A DNA stretch of 64,000 nt, from assembly GCF_023973825.1 (NCBI RefSeq), contig NC_090117.1, positions 651,501 to 715,500 of the forward strand, in the 5' to 3' direction. Positions within the stretch are counted from its first letter, which is position 1; every line of letters begins with the position of its first letter. Of this stretch, positions 13,322 through 25,800 are shown in pieces. The DNA comes from Plasmodium brasilianum (taxonomy: Eukaryota; Apicomplexa; Aconoidasida; Haemosporida; Plasmodiidae). The notes beneath the pieces are model-generated. The model had not been told where the DNA came from. It was given only the letters and a program-made list of their open reading frames with translations, and did no database searches. Both the position numbers and the translations under genes were made by a program.

Positions 13322-14539
13322 ATGAATATAACTTTTATTAGAATAATTTCGCTTTTTTTGGCGTTATTTTATGTAATAATACATGTAGCAAATTGTTTGA
13401 AAAAAGTATGTTTATTATCACCTGTACATAATAAAAATAAAAATAGGGAATTTCAAAAGGCAGCATATCACATTATTATAAAGAAGAACTATTTCAATTT
13501 AAGCACTTTAAGGAAAATAAAAATAAAGTACAGAAAAATGTATGCATTTCAAGATATGGTATATACAAATAAAAAGAAAAGTATTATTAACTTAGTTTAC
13601 CCAGATATGATTAAGAAGGAAAAAAAATATATTGCAGACAAATTAAAGGAAATTATAGAGAAACAAGAAAACGTAAGGTACCCAATGGTTTTTAATGAAT
13701 GTATAAACTATTTTCATTCCAACTTTTTCTTCTATTATGTGTTTTTTTCCTTTTTAAGGATTGAACGGTATTTATTCCTTCTTGAAAAAATGAAAAAATT
13801 ATTGTTAAAAAAATTGTTAACAAAAACATGGTTCGCAAAAAAATTAAAGGCTTGCTCGTTAAGTAACGTAGTTCCAGATTTAACCTTATTCGAAAAGAGG
13901 TATATATGGAACGGAAGAAAAGTAAGTGCACTTTTTAAAAACAATTTTAGTATACTTAATAGAAAATTAAATGTACTATTAGACCGATATATGCAAAATG
14001 ATAAATATTACTATAATACAAGAAACATAAAAAAAGATGATTGTAATAAAAACCTTGTAATTAGTAGTCCACTGCATATTGCGTATGCTTTACAACTATA
14101 CGGCATGTTCAATAATAATTATTTTTTAAAGAGCATAAACTCCACTACACGATTAATTAACATAAATATGCAATTTTATCTTTTAAAAAATTATATAAAC
14201 GATACATATTCATCCGAAAAAATTTTGTACACATATAAAACCTTTGTTCAATTAACAGTTAAGAAGAATATGATTCCTTTATTTAGCTCGTTTCAAGATA
14301 GTACAAAATTAATTAAATATTTTGAGTCTGCATTAGACGAAATAGTGAAAAGGCAACTGGATGTTGATATACCTAACTTAAAAATTATGAACTTGTTAAA
14401 TTTTTCAGTAATACTACTAAATCTTTTGTTAAGGAAAGTAATTCAAGTTTTATTTTATTTTATTTTATTCTATATCAAAAAAAAGATATACGAAAGGAGG
14501 AAGTTTATGAAAGATGTATATTCATTTCCGTTTTATTGA
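13322..14539 (+). CDS. Conserved-type unknown protein with signal peptide
   Basis: A 405-residue open frame that I do not recognise. The N-terminus (residues 1-25, MNITFIRIISLFLALFYVII then HVANC) is a clear signal peptide or anchor. A Lys/Asn/Tyr-rich stretch follows, the bipartite arrangement of apicoplast-targeted proteins, so apicoplast delivery is possible. The body is mainly helical, with a Leu/Lys-rich segment near 155-170 and one or two hydrophobic segments near the C-terminus (about 362-388). The Phe/Tyr-rich stretch encoded at 13678-13758 is unlike its surroundings. It is 81 bases long, bounded by GT and AG and preceded by pyrimidines, so it may be a small in-frame intron; its removal would leave the frame open. 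An alternative donor at 13673 (GTAAGG) would shift the frame. No enzyme motif is visible. Confidence 0.7.
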   Translation: MNITFIRIISLFLALFYVIIHVANCLKKVCLLSPVHNKNKNREFQKAAYHIIIKKNYFNLSTLRKIKIKYRKMYAFQDMVYTNKKKSIINLVYPDMIKKEKKYIADKLKEIIEKQENVRYPMVFNECINYFHSNFFFYYVFFSFLRIERYLFLLEKMKKLLLKKLLTKTWFAKKLKACSLSNVVPDLTLFEKRYIWNGRKVSALFKNNFSILNRKLNVLLDRYMQNDKYYYNTRNIKKDDCNKNLVISSPLHIAYALQLYGMFNNNYFLKSINSTTRLININMQFYLLKNYINDTYSSEKILYTYKTFVQLTVKKNMIPLFSSFQDSTKLIKYFESALDEIVKRQLDVDIPNLKIMNLLNFSVILLNLLLRKVIQVLFYFILFYIKKKIYERRKFMKDVYSFPFY

Positions 14540-14731
14540 AACGAAAGATTTGTAACGTGCCATCCGGAACATATATATACTCGTATATTTTTCATATGTG
14601 CATTGGGTGTATATATGTATGTTATATAACTAGCGAACTTTTGAACATACAGTTTAACTGGCAAAGTAAGGTGTAAAAAGGTTGTCTTCATCCACAATGT
14701 ACAATTTGCATTCCACAAACTTTGACTTCAT

Positions 14732-14768
<37 letters not shown>

Positions 14769-14915
14769 AGCCCCAAATATTTAAAGAAAAAAAAAAAAAA
14801 AAAGAATTAGCCAAATTTAACATAAAAAAAAAAAAAAAAATAAAAAAATAAATTTTAATTTGTAAATAGTAATAATGTATTTTTTTCGAATAAATATGCA
14901 AAACAATAACAACAA

Positions 14916-14948
<33 letters not shown>

Positions 14949-15878
14949 TGCTTATAGTACATTATACATAAATGTTTATTAATTCAGAATTAATTTAATT
15001 TTGTAAGAATATATATAGCAAAAAGACAGATAAGATATGTTTATTAAATAAATGTTGTACATAAATATGTATATGTGTCTGTGCATGTACATAGCATATA
15101 TATGCCAATGCAACATACTTCACATTAAAATGAAAAAACATACTCTTTGCAAATTTTACGAATGCTGCTAATGGTGTCAAATACATATATATATATGTAT
15201 GTACTTATGTATATGTATACACTTATGAATATGTATACACTTATGAATATGTATACACTTATGAATATGTATACACTTATGAATATGTATACACTTATGA
15301 ATATGTATGTACTTATGAATATGTATGTACTTATGAATATGTATGTACTTATGTATATGTATACACTTATGAATATGTATGTACTTATGTATACGTATGT
15401 ACTTATGTATACGTATATACTTATGTATACGTATGTACTTATGTATACGTATGTACTTATGTATACACGTATGTACTTATGTATACGTATGTACTTATGT
15501 ATACGTATGTACTTATGTATACACGTATGTACTTATGTATATGTATGTACTTATGTATACGTATATACTTATGTATACGTATGTACTTATGTATACACGT
15601 ATGTACTTATGTATATGTATGTACTTATGTATACGTATGTACTTACGTAAATGTGTGCACGTATATGTATATTTACATGTTGACAAATTGAATAAGGCAA
15701 AAATTTTGGGAAAGAAAACATAAATTTTTTTTATTTTTTAAAATGTTTTTCCTTCATAGTAATTTTTTGTACGTACAAAGGTAGTATCCTATATTTACCC
15801 CCACCTTTATTCCCCCTTTTTTTTTTGTCCTCTGCACCATGGTCAAATGAGCAGGATTAACTGTAACAGGCGCAACAC
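14540..15878. other. Intergenic spacer with homopolymers and minisatellite
   Basis: Contains several long T or A runs (14738-14767, 14919-14946) and the array at 15183-15660. No gene is evident apart from repeat-generated frames. Confidence 0.5.
15183..15660. repeat. GTATGTACTTATGTATAC-type minisatellite
   Basis: Nearly 480 bases built from an 18-base unit, first as GTATACACTTATGAATAT, then as GTATGTACTTATGTATAC, with some 20-base variants (extra AC) further in. The graded change of unit along the array suggests successive local expansions. Overlapping Met/Tyr/Val/Leu-rich frames on the plus strand (15147-15723) are products of the repeat. Confidence 0.9.
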
Positions 15879-16823
15879 CTAAATGAGCCTTACCAAGATA
15901 GGTAGACATGCTATCACAATAATGATAATTACACCCATAGTTATGTAGAACATCCATTTTGAGGTAGATTTTTGTATATTTCTAGCATCAATCAAATCAG
16001 CATTTGCTTTTTCTGTAAAATGTTGAGCATCATCAATATTATCATATATATTATTTATCACGTCATCATTCATTTCAATTAAAGCTGATAACTCTAAAAT
16101 GGTTTGATGTAAATCATATACATTTTTTTCTAAGGTTTTCACATCTTTATATTTTGTTTCTACATCTGTTAATGCATTTTTTAAATCTTCATGTCCTTGT
16201 AATTTCCATTTAACCAAATTTTGTGTACTAATATTTTCATGATTTAATACATAATTAATATCATCTTCATTATAATGGGGATACATAATTTTAATATGCC
16301 TAGACATTTTATCTTTCATACTATGATGATAATCATTTTGTACTTGTTGATAATTATGTAAAGCTTTTTTAAATACATAAATTAAATTATCATGTATGGC
16401 TTTTTTTATAACTTTATTATCTTTCGATTTTAATAAGAATTTTTTCCGTAAATTTCTTATATCTATTTTTATGGACTGAATAAGGTTGTTTGCATTTTTT
16501 ATTTGCATATTTAATAACACACTTACCTCATTTTCTTGTTCTCCTGTTATAGCTATATTTATTTTATTTTTTAAAGCCAATATTTCATCAACAATAGAAT
16601 ATATTTTTTGTATTTCCTCCTTTATTTTATCAACTCCATCAACATACAGTCTTAAATCACTGTTATCCTCACTTGGAAAATCAATTATTGTTTCTTCATT
16701 TCTATCAACTTCATTTTCAATAATAACATCATTTTTAAAAATTAACAATTGTATCATATGTTTCGCATTTTTCTTATTTTTTTTTTCAGCTAGCTGTTTT
16801 ATATTATCAAATAAATCAATCAT
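15879..16823 (-). CDS. Syntaxin-type Qa-SNARE
   Basis: A 314-residue tail-anchored SNARE, complete in one exon. Residues about 60-185 are amphipathic helices fitting the Habc domain. Residues about 225-285 form the SNARE motif. The segment LHQTILELSALIEMNDD aligns register-for-register with the human syntaxin-1 LHDMFMDMAMLVESQGE region. Residues 290-313 are one hydrophobic membrane anchor with only a few residues beyond it. Such proteins sit on target membranes and assemble with two other Q-SNAREs and an R-SNARE to drive vesicle fusion. At the ionic zero layer, where Qa-SNAREs carry Gln, this alignment places Asn252 (see findings). The start is the first ATG after an A-rich leader. The matching place in P. 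falciparum chromosome 2 has, as I recall, a syntaxin gene. Confidence 0.9.
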   Translation of the reverse strand: MIDLFDNIKQLAEKKNKKNAKHMIQLLIFKNDVIIENEVDRNEETIIDFPSEDNSDLRLYVDGVDKIKEEIQKIYSIVDEILALKNKINIAITGEQENEVSVLLNMQIKNANNLIQSIKIDIRNLRKKFLLKSKDNKVIKKAIHDNLIYVFKKALHNYQQVQNDYHHSMKDKMSRHIKIMYPHYNEDDINYVLNHENISTQNLVKWKLQGHEDLKNALTDVETKYKDVKTLEKNVYDLHQTILELSALIEMNDDVINNIYDNIDDAQHFTEKANADLIDARNIQKSTSKWMFYITMGVIIIIVIACLPILVRLI

Positions 16824-17184
16824 TCTTTTTTAAAAAAAAAAAAAAAAAAAAATTAGAGCAGCTTACGGGAGGATGGAGCGTGAAGAGGGGAAAGAATAAA
16901 ATGAAGAGGATTGATAAAAGAGATACTAATTTTCCTTTGAGTCTTCTTCATTATTTATGATAAATGTTTTTTTAAAACCCATAATCATGTGTCTGCTATA
17001 ATACTGGCTTGTATATTTTTATGTCTTATTTTGATTTTATGTATTACATGCGTGCGTAGTTGTTGCATACAGTTGTTCATTTTTTTTTTATTTTAATTTG
17101 TATTTTTACTTTGTTTTTTTTTTTTTTCTTTTTTTTAATTTATACGAATTCTTTATTTTTTATTTATGTTCTTTATTTTTTATT

Positions 17185-17300
<116 letters not shown>

Positions 17301-17724
17301 TAAAATCCTGAACTGTCCAGAAAATAACGCAATTTATCTGCTTTTTATAATTTCGGTCTTTCCTAAATTTGTCCTATTTTGACAGCATACACACCTTCTA
17401 TTTTTTTGTTTGTGCGTCTGCGAGTCTATGTGTCTATATGTCTGTTTTTTTGCGCTTTGGTTATTTTGTATTTCTTAAAATTCAGAATTTCCCTTTTTGA
17501 CTTTTTAAATCTATTAGTGTTAATAAAATTAGCATCTATATTTATAAAGCGTAATACATTCGACGAAAAAAAATAAAAAAAATAAAACAAAATAAAAGTA
17601 CACGTACAGGTATACATACAAATGCACATACAAATACAAGATTCAGTTTTAATGAAGTGGGATCATAAGTTTTAAATGTTTAATTTTAAAATATGAATAA
17701 TGAGTTACTGTGAAAAACAAAACA

Positions 17725-17756
<32 letters not shown>

Positions 17757-18119
17757 TAACGATAAAATAAAAGAGCGGGGATATAAAATAAATACAACTT
17801 AAATAATTTAATTTTTATGTAACTTTAAAAAAAAAAAAAAAATTTCCTTATTTGAATTTTATTTTACATTGCGTATAGCGCAAACTAATTCTTGCCCCTT
17901 TTCCTTTTCCCTTTCACTTTCAATTTCACTTTCAATTTCACTTTCAATTTCAATTTTCGTTTTCTTCTACTTTTTCTTTCTTTTTTCCTTTATCTTCCTC
18001 TTTTCCCTATTTTTGTTTATAATGCTAAACGAAGGGAAAGCATTATTTTACTTTGCAAAAAAAAAAAAAAAAAAATATATATATAATATATATATATATA
18101 TAAATGGACAAACTTGAAT

Positions 18120-18320
18120 AAGTGTATTACAATATATTAAAACATATTAAAATATATTAAAATGAATTAAAGTATATTAAAATGAATTAAAGTATATTAA
18201 GATGAATCAAAGTATATTAAGATGAATTAAAGTATATTAAATTATGTTAAATTATATTAAATTATGTTAAATTATATTAAATTATATTAAATTATATTAA
18301 ATTATATTAAATTATATTAA
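18120..18320. repeat. AT-rich minisatellite (TATATTAAAATGAATTAAAG / ATTAAATTAT)
   Basis: Two adjoining arrays. The first has about 22-base spacing around AAGTATATTAAGATGAATTA. The second is a 12-base ATTAAATTATAT pattern. No coding content. Confidence 0.75.
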
Positions 18321-19409
18321 ATTTTTTTTTCAAATGAAGTGAAAAAACAAAATAGCGAAAAAATGAAATAATAAAGTGGTAAATCATCTTCTACATTTTT
18401 CCTTTTTTTTTTTTTGCTAAATCGTTCATTAAAAAAGTATGTATATTAAAATATGTTTAAAAGAGACAATGTTCATATTGATGTTTTAAAAATAGAGAAG
18501 TATCAACGGTAATTTTATATGTCAAACTTTTCTTTTTTTTTTAAAGGACCATTTGAAATAAATTGAAATGAAATAAATATTTAAATGAAGAAACGTGTAC
18601 ATATATTTTATATGCATAAAAATGAAATGAGTTTTTCCTTTTTATACATTTAGCACTTGGCTGCTAAAGAAAAAAAAAAGAGGAAAAGTCGTTTCAGGAA
18701 TTTAACTATTTTTATCATATTCAGAATTTCGCACGTGTTTACTATTTTTAACTTGTTTAACCTGATAAACACGTTTGATGTATTTAATATTTTTACCTAG
18801 ACGAATAATTCCGTCGATTGATTAATTTCTAACTCCAACACATTTGCACACACTTGATTATAGTTGCAATTTTGTTTTTTTCTTTTTTTTTTCTATAAAA
18901 AAAAATAGGTGCGTAATTTTTTGGAATATTTTCCATTTTTCAAATTAATCTTTTAATGTTAATAATTAACAATACAATTTTAAACAAATGAGCGAATTGA
19001 GGTAAAACTACGTAAATTCTATTCTTTCCCATTTTGTTTTATTTTGTTTGCTTTATTTTAGTTATTTTGATTTATTTATTTTGGTTGCTTTATTTTATTT
19101 ATTTTGTTTGTTGTTTTACTTTATTTATTTTGATTTGTTTATTTGTTTATTTGTTTATTATTTTTATTTTTTTTTATTTTCCTATTTTTCCTTCTGTTTG
19201 TTCTCTTTTTTCGTTTGTAAAATTAGAACAAATCAAAAAATTGATAAAGTTGTTTATCTGTTTATTTGAATATTCGCTTCCTTCTTTAACTTTTTTTTTT
19301 TTTTTTTTTTTTTTCTTAAAGATGAGCATGTCTCTTTCAAACTTCAATTTACTGTGAATGTAAACACTCCTTCTTCATAATTATTTTGTAAGAATATACT
19401 TATTTAATT

Positions 19410-21556
19410 ATGTTTTATTTAGATACACACAATTTGCTCTATGTTGGTAGTTGTTTTCTTGCGTCAGTATGTACTCTGTGTGTATGCAGAAATCGAGAAT
19501 TATTTCCTCACATAAGTGAAAATAAACCTATTGGTAATAAAATTAGAAAAAAAGAACATATCAATCAAAGCGTAGTAAATTTTAAGGGGAATCAAATTTT
19601 TTTTCTTTTTTTTAATCCATTTTATATTTTTATGATTTACACATTTACAATTTAAAATTTGAACAAATAGGAGCATTTAGAGCACGTGGGATGCTTTTTT
19701 TTTATTTCATCATTTCGTTATATCGTCATTTCGTTATATCGTTTTTTCCTCATTCCTAGGTCAGTTATACCGTCTTCTTAATATTCATAAATATGAATCA
19801 TTCAGTATTATAATTCAAATTCATCACATAAATTTAAAATTTGGCGATGATGATAATAGCAAGTATATTGTTCATCTGAAAATAGGCAATAGGTATGCCT
19901 ACACCCACTACTACAAGCAGTACCTCAATAAGATACACATTGAAGTAAATAGAGAGAAAAAAGAAAAAGAGGAAAGACAGTGATAGTGATAATGATAATT
20001 CAGTTTATTTTACATGCTTGTACACTGCACTACTTTGTTGTAACTACTCATTTTGTCGTGTACTGCTTCATTTTTGAATGCTTCAAAAAAATGTATGCAA
20101 AAAGAATGGAAAGAAATGTGTCTTTAATAAATAAATGGGGAAAAACACTTATTTGTTTTATTTTATTTGTTTTATTTGTTTTGTTTTATTTGTTTTATTT
20201 GTTTTGTTTTATTTTATTTGTTTTGTTTTATTTTATTTGTTTTGTTTGTTTTATTTTATTTTATTTGTTTTGTTTTATTTGTTTTGTTTTATTTGTTTTG
20301 TTTTATTTGTTTTATTTGTTTTATTTTATTCGTTTTGTGTTATTCCATTTTATTTATTTATTCGTTTATTCTTTTTTTTGTGTGCGGGAAAACTTGCACA
20401 AAGTCTGTTGCTCTTCCTATGCATTTTTGTGTAAATTTTATTACAATATAAAATTTGTTTTTTAACAAGAATAGGAAAGAAAAAACTTGGCCGTTAAACA
20501 GAACAACACTATATTAACAGTAGAGGTTTATAAAAAAGGGACTTTAAAAAATACCTATATTGGATCGGCTGAAATTCATATATATACAGACATAATAAAA
20601 AAATTATTTCCTTGCAATATGTATTTTAATATAGTTAACAAAAATCAGATTGTTGCTACAGCTTGTTTATCTTTCCACTATATTAATTTAGACTGTATAA
20701 AAAAGGATGATCAGATATACACTTCTCTTTTCATTGAAACTATAATATCTGTTCAGAAAAACCAAAGTAAAAATAATGAGAAAATAGAATGGCTTATAAA
20801 CGAAGGTATGGAGTACTTCGACGCGATTAAAGAAACGGACGTTAGCTCAAGTAAGAATTTTGAAAAGGCGCGTCAAGCCCGCAAGTGTATGTGCATAATG
20901 ATACATGCATACATATATGCATACATATACACATACATATACACATACATATACACATACATATACACATACATATACACATACATATATGCATACATAT
21001 ACACATACATATACACATACATACATACGTACATACACATATAGATATATACACACGCACATATATATATATATATATGTATACATATGTATGTACAGAA
21101 TAGCCGTAATGTAAATAACTAGTTTCATTTTCTCAAATTGTGTGCAACATTAATATCGACATGTACATGCGATATATAATGTAAATGTGAATATACATTT
21201 ATTTATTTTTTTTTTCCTGTACAGCCATTTATAAAAACATATCAAATCTAGCGACTGAGGATAAAATTCGTCTCTTCTCAAAGAACCTGAATGGATATCT
21301 ACTGCATAGCAATTTCTACATAAAAAGATTTTATAACAAGTATTACTTTTACTTACACTTTTTTAAAGGAAAATTTTACTGGTGTTACTACAATGAAGAA
21401 TCGGACGCAAAGGTTATCAAATATCTGTATACTTGCATACATAATTAAAAAAAAAAAAAAAAAAAATTAAATCATTGCTTGTATGTTCCTGTTCTAGTAC
21501 TGTGCCTTGCGTTTCTGCCTAGCGTTATACACTTGAAAATACACACACACATATAT

Positions 21557-21620
<64 letters not shown>

Positions 21621-22147
21621 GTATATCGGCACGTATACATACGTATGCACTTTTGTGGGCATTTGCCTATTCACAGGTTGATACGAACAGAGTTGGATAC
21701 ATACGACTGGAGTACGTAGTCAACGTGTACAGCGACGTTTACAGCCACAAATACTTTTACATAAAGTACAGGAAGAAAAGAGAAAAAAAAGAGAATTATT
21801 TATACTTAAAAACCATGGATAAGGATAGGAATATATGGGTGAACGTTATTCATGATTTTATAATTCTGACAAGTAATTACAGGAGAGAAAAGAAAAATAA
21901 GAGGAATAAAATTAAAGGGCTTCAAAACAATTACGAAGAAGGAGGAGCTTCCAAAGAAGTAGTTGAAATAAATAATAAATTATCTCATTCTTTATCAAAA
22001 AATTCTATGAAAATTAAGTATTTAAATAAAAAAAATGTTGTGGAAACGTCAAGTAACATTGATAACGAAGAAAATTATACAAAATCGCCTGAACTGGGTC
22101 ATGTTGTTAAGGATATGGGTAAAAACATGTATAATTACAGTGACTGA
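19410..22147 (+). CDS. C2-like plus PH-domain-like protein (five exons, 5' end uncertain)
   Basis: Exons proposed from splice signals and phase: 19410-19466 (least certain), 19765-19944, 20475-20886, 21225-21412 and 21677-22147, giving 435 residues. The second and third exons read as a beta-rich C2-type fold (KYIVHLKIGNRYAYTHYYKQ, then NTILTVEVYKKGTLKNTYIG). Exons four and five give a PH-type domain: NGYLLHSNFYIKRF, FKGKFYWCYYNEES, a middle strand region, and a last helix RNIWVNVIHDFI with the invariant-type Trp. The C-terminal tail is Lys/Asn-rich. Both folds typically bind phospholipids, so a membrane-associated scaffold or trafficking role is inferred. The introns carry arrays of TTTTATTTG (intron 2) and ACATACATATAC (intron 3). 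The third intron starts GTATGT; the fourth starts with the weaker GTTATC. The C2 assignment is by pattern only. Confidence 0.65.
20150..20345. repeat. TTTTATTTG/TTTTGTTTTATTTG array in intron 2
   Basis: Low-complexity T-rich repeat within the 19945-20474 intron of the C2/PH gene. It produces Phe/Leu/Cys-rich frames in all three plus frames, none real. The related TTTTATTTATTTTG pattern also occurs upstream at 19030-19160. Confidence 0.8.
20905..21080. repeat. ACATACATATAC array in intron 3
   Basis: Twelve-base repeat within the 20887-21224 intron of the C2/PH gene, directly after the donor. Frames on both strands (His/Thr/Tyr-rich, or Met/Cys/Val-rich) are artefacts. Confidence 0.8.
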
Positions 22148-22860
22148 GATTTTTTTTTTTTTTTTTCATTTTAATTTCATTTTTATTTTCCATTTTATTT
22201 TCCGTTTCCATTTATATTCTTACAAAAGGAAGAAGTATAAAAATAAATTTTTTTTCCTTAATAAATAAAAAAAGACGCTTTTTTTTTAAAGAAATATTGC
22301 TAATTATTTTTATTTGTTTATGTAATTCTTCACATTAATGTAACATTACAGTACGGTACCCCTGCATTATTACAGTGTTTTATTAGTTCCTTTTTTAGCT
22401 TTTTTTTTGGCTACTTATTTGATGCTTTTATTTTTTATAAACCCTTTTTGGGACATTGTCGCAACACTAACGCATTACAAAATTTTAAAGTTCATTAAAG
22501 TACATTTTTAATGATTACAAAATTTGCATGTAACTTAAATTTCATGTTTCCTTTTTATTTTCATTTATATACGCACATGTTAACTCTTTTTATTATGCAT
22601 AAATTTGTTGAATCATCCTTATATTTTTTTTTAAAAAAAGAAAAAACTTATTGTATTTGCAATATGGTAGTTCATTTGCTACACGCGCACATTTGCACAT
22701 GGGAATGAAAACTTATGAGATGTTTTCTTCTAAAAGGGAGATATTCTCAAAATGTGCGGCACAAATATGCACACATATATACTCGCATATATATAGTCCC
22801 GTAGGTATGTACATACGTACATATATGTATGCTCACAAGGCACTTCCAACCGCCACTTCA
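22148..22860. other. Convergent intergenic region
   Basis: About 700 bases between the 3' ends of two convergent genes. T-rich runs just after the stop at 22147 probably belong to 3' untranslated sequence. Short frames here have no domain. Nothing else is seen. Confidence 0.5.
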
Positions 22861-25800
22861 TTACATCCCCATGATGTGCTCTAAAATAAACTCTATTGCG
22901 TTTGACTTAATATCATTATTAAAAACATGTTCACACACTCTTTCAGTTTTCACTTTTTCATTTTCATACGTTGAGAGTGTAATAAACTGAGTTGTGTCTA
23001 CAATACTGAAACGAATATTTTTTGGAAATATTTTTTTTAAAAAATTATAAATAAATAAAATTTCGGTATGTATCAAAGGAGAATCGTCATATTCATACTT
23101 AAAAAAGGAAGTACCATCTTCTCGCACACTTACGATTGTTCTTTTTAATTCTTGAGGATAAAATAAAAGAAAATGATAAAATTCTTGGTTTTCTTTTTCT
23201 AACTCAAACATCATGTCTACCGTTAAAAAGGTACTTAATTTATAAAACACTTCAATTCTTTTTAGGGAATACTTACTCTCGCGACTCGCACATATCGCCT
23301 GGTTATATTTAAACGTTTTGAACACTTTTGATAAGGACCTAATGGATTCCTTCACGCTTTCATACTGATACCGATAATATGCATAATGTGCATAGTGTGT
23401 GTTATTTTCATGCAAGGAGAAACTATAGCAGGGTGTGTGCTCACATTGGAATTCATCTCCTGCTACTTCATCGCGCTCAGTGGTATTACCCCCTCCTGCT
23501 AAGTTTATAAATTGCAAATCTTCTTTTCGTAAACGAAAAATCTTCTTGTTGTGATACGCTTCACTTTTGTTTGCTGCACTAGGGGAACTAAAATTTTTCA
23601 TTTTTTCTAATTTCATTATATCTGAATAAATATCTTCGTTTATAATTTTTATGAAATGCAAAATGTATAGCATCTGAAAAATATGTAGACTACTTTTTTC
23701 ATTTCCTAGGTAGTCCGCAAAAATTAGGAAAAAACGAACAATAGACTCTTTTCTATTGAGTATATTTTTTTCAACCCTTTTTGAGTATTTTTCTAATACT
23801 TCTTCTTTCCCCCCTTCAGAGAAATGCATTAGCACAATGCTGCTGTTACTGCTGCTGTTACTGCTACTACTACTACTACTCCCCCCTTTGGAAAAAAGCG
23901 CGCTCAGTTCAAAACACCCATCAGCATTACTCTTCTGGGTGAGAATTAAGAACAGCGAAAAGTTTAGGTAGTCAAAAAAATGCAAACTACAAGGAGTAGA
24001 TTCTGTTCTTTCTACTTGTTTACAAACTGATTCGTTGATTCTTGTTGAGGAAGATGCCTTTTCCTTTTTTCCCTGAACAATGGTAGCACACTCACTAATT
24101 CTTTTTTCCTCACTCAAACTGTTATCATCCCTTGTTGCACCATTATAACTTCTATTATCCACTTCATCATAGTTTATTATGGGAAAGTTTGAACATATCT
24201 CTACATTTTTAAAATTTTGTTTTAATTGAGTTTCTGTTGGGAGATCCCATGTACTTGTCGGATTAAAATTTTTTTTTTCTTTCAAATTTTCCTTTTCAAA
24301 TTTTAGTTTGTTATTCTCCCCTTCATATAAAAATAAATGAATAAGTTGATTTCCTTTTTGGGTATTTATTTTTTTAAAAATAATATATGACAATAAATTT
24401 ATTTTTATTTTCTTCTTATCTTGGAGTAAATGAAAATTTTTATATATTTGTTCAAGTAGGATTTCCAAAATTTCATAATTGAAAATTTTAAATTTATACC
24501 ATATCTTTATGTACATATATAAACTGTTCAGTGTAAAGAAGTGAAAATTCTCTTTAACAATAACCTGACAATATGCATGTAAATTTGTAAATCTTACTTC
24601 GCTGAAGGAGAGGCAAAGCATTAAATTGTGCAAAATGTATTTTAACTTCTCATCATATAAATTGTTCTCAATTATAATTCTTATTTTTTCACTTACATTG
24701 TCCCAAAATAATTCAAATTTATTTTGCTCCCTTATCTTTTTACTGCTAACCTCGTTCTGATCTACATAGGGAAGAAAAAAACAATCGTAATGACGATCAT
24801 TATCATCATTACCTTTTAAGCAATAATTTGAAGCGTACCTATACACCTTTTTGTGAACCCACTCTTTGTTTAATAAGCAAACGGGGTATCCTTCATCGAA
24901 GTAGACATCTTCAAGTGGGCAATTGTTTGGACGGGTATACTGCCCAACTTGTGGATTCTTATCTTCGTTCCCCTTGTCGTAGTGATGAAAACATGTTATA
25001 TGCTTATAAACGAAAATTTTGAAGGACTTTAAAATTTTTGATATCACATCCAAATGGTTCACTAAGTTGTCTAGGGTATGCTGCCCCTGGATCTGTTCTG
25101 TTTCGCTTGTTACTCCTTCCACTGCAGTTACGGCTTCCGTTGGAGTGAATACCTTTAAAAGGAGGGCATGGAAAAAGTCGTACTTCATGTAATTGCACTT
25201 CAAGCAGCTGTTTATAATGGTTGTTACTTGAAAAATGTTAAATGTGCTAAAGATGTTATTCATGCATCTATTCTGTGTATTTTCATTGGTTGGACTGCAT
25301 AAGTTTTGTTCTTCCTTCATACTGCTACTTGGTTTTTCCTTTTGAGGAAAATTGTACATAATATGGGTAGACAGTTTTTCAAAAAGGTCATATACTGCAC
25401 TATCTGCATTAAATTTGGAAAAGGCATAAAATATATTTGTTATATGGACTGAGTTATAAAAATAATAATTCTGCATTATAATACATTTTAATTTCTTATA
25501 TAACTCTTCATTGTAGATATTTAAGTTAGCCAACTGTAGGACTAACGATGGTGTTAAGAAGTAATTTGCATTTATTAAATTTTCATTCAACATCTGTACT
25601 AATGAACTTTCAAATATACTATTTTTATTTATTTTCAATTTATACATTGAGGAAAGAAAGTATAATACATCCTCAAGACGAAATTTGGTCCTTAAAAATT
25701 TACTCACAATTTTTTTTATATGTTCATCTGTCACTATGCAATTCTTCATGCTGCTACTGAGTTTGTTGGCAGTATCCTCTCTGCTTGTACCTATGCAGAA

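Noticed and set aside
15147..15723. Three overlapping Met/Tyr/Leu-rich frames
   Set aside because: All are different frames of the same 18-base array.
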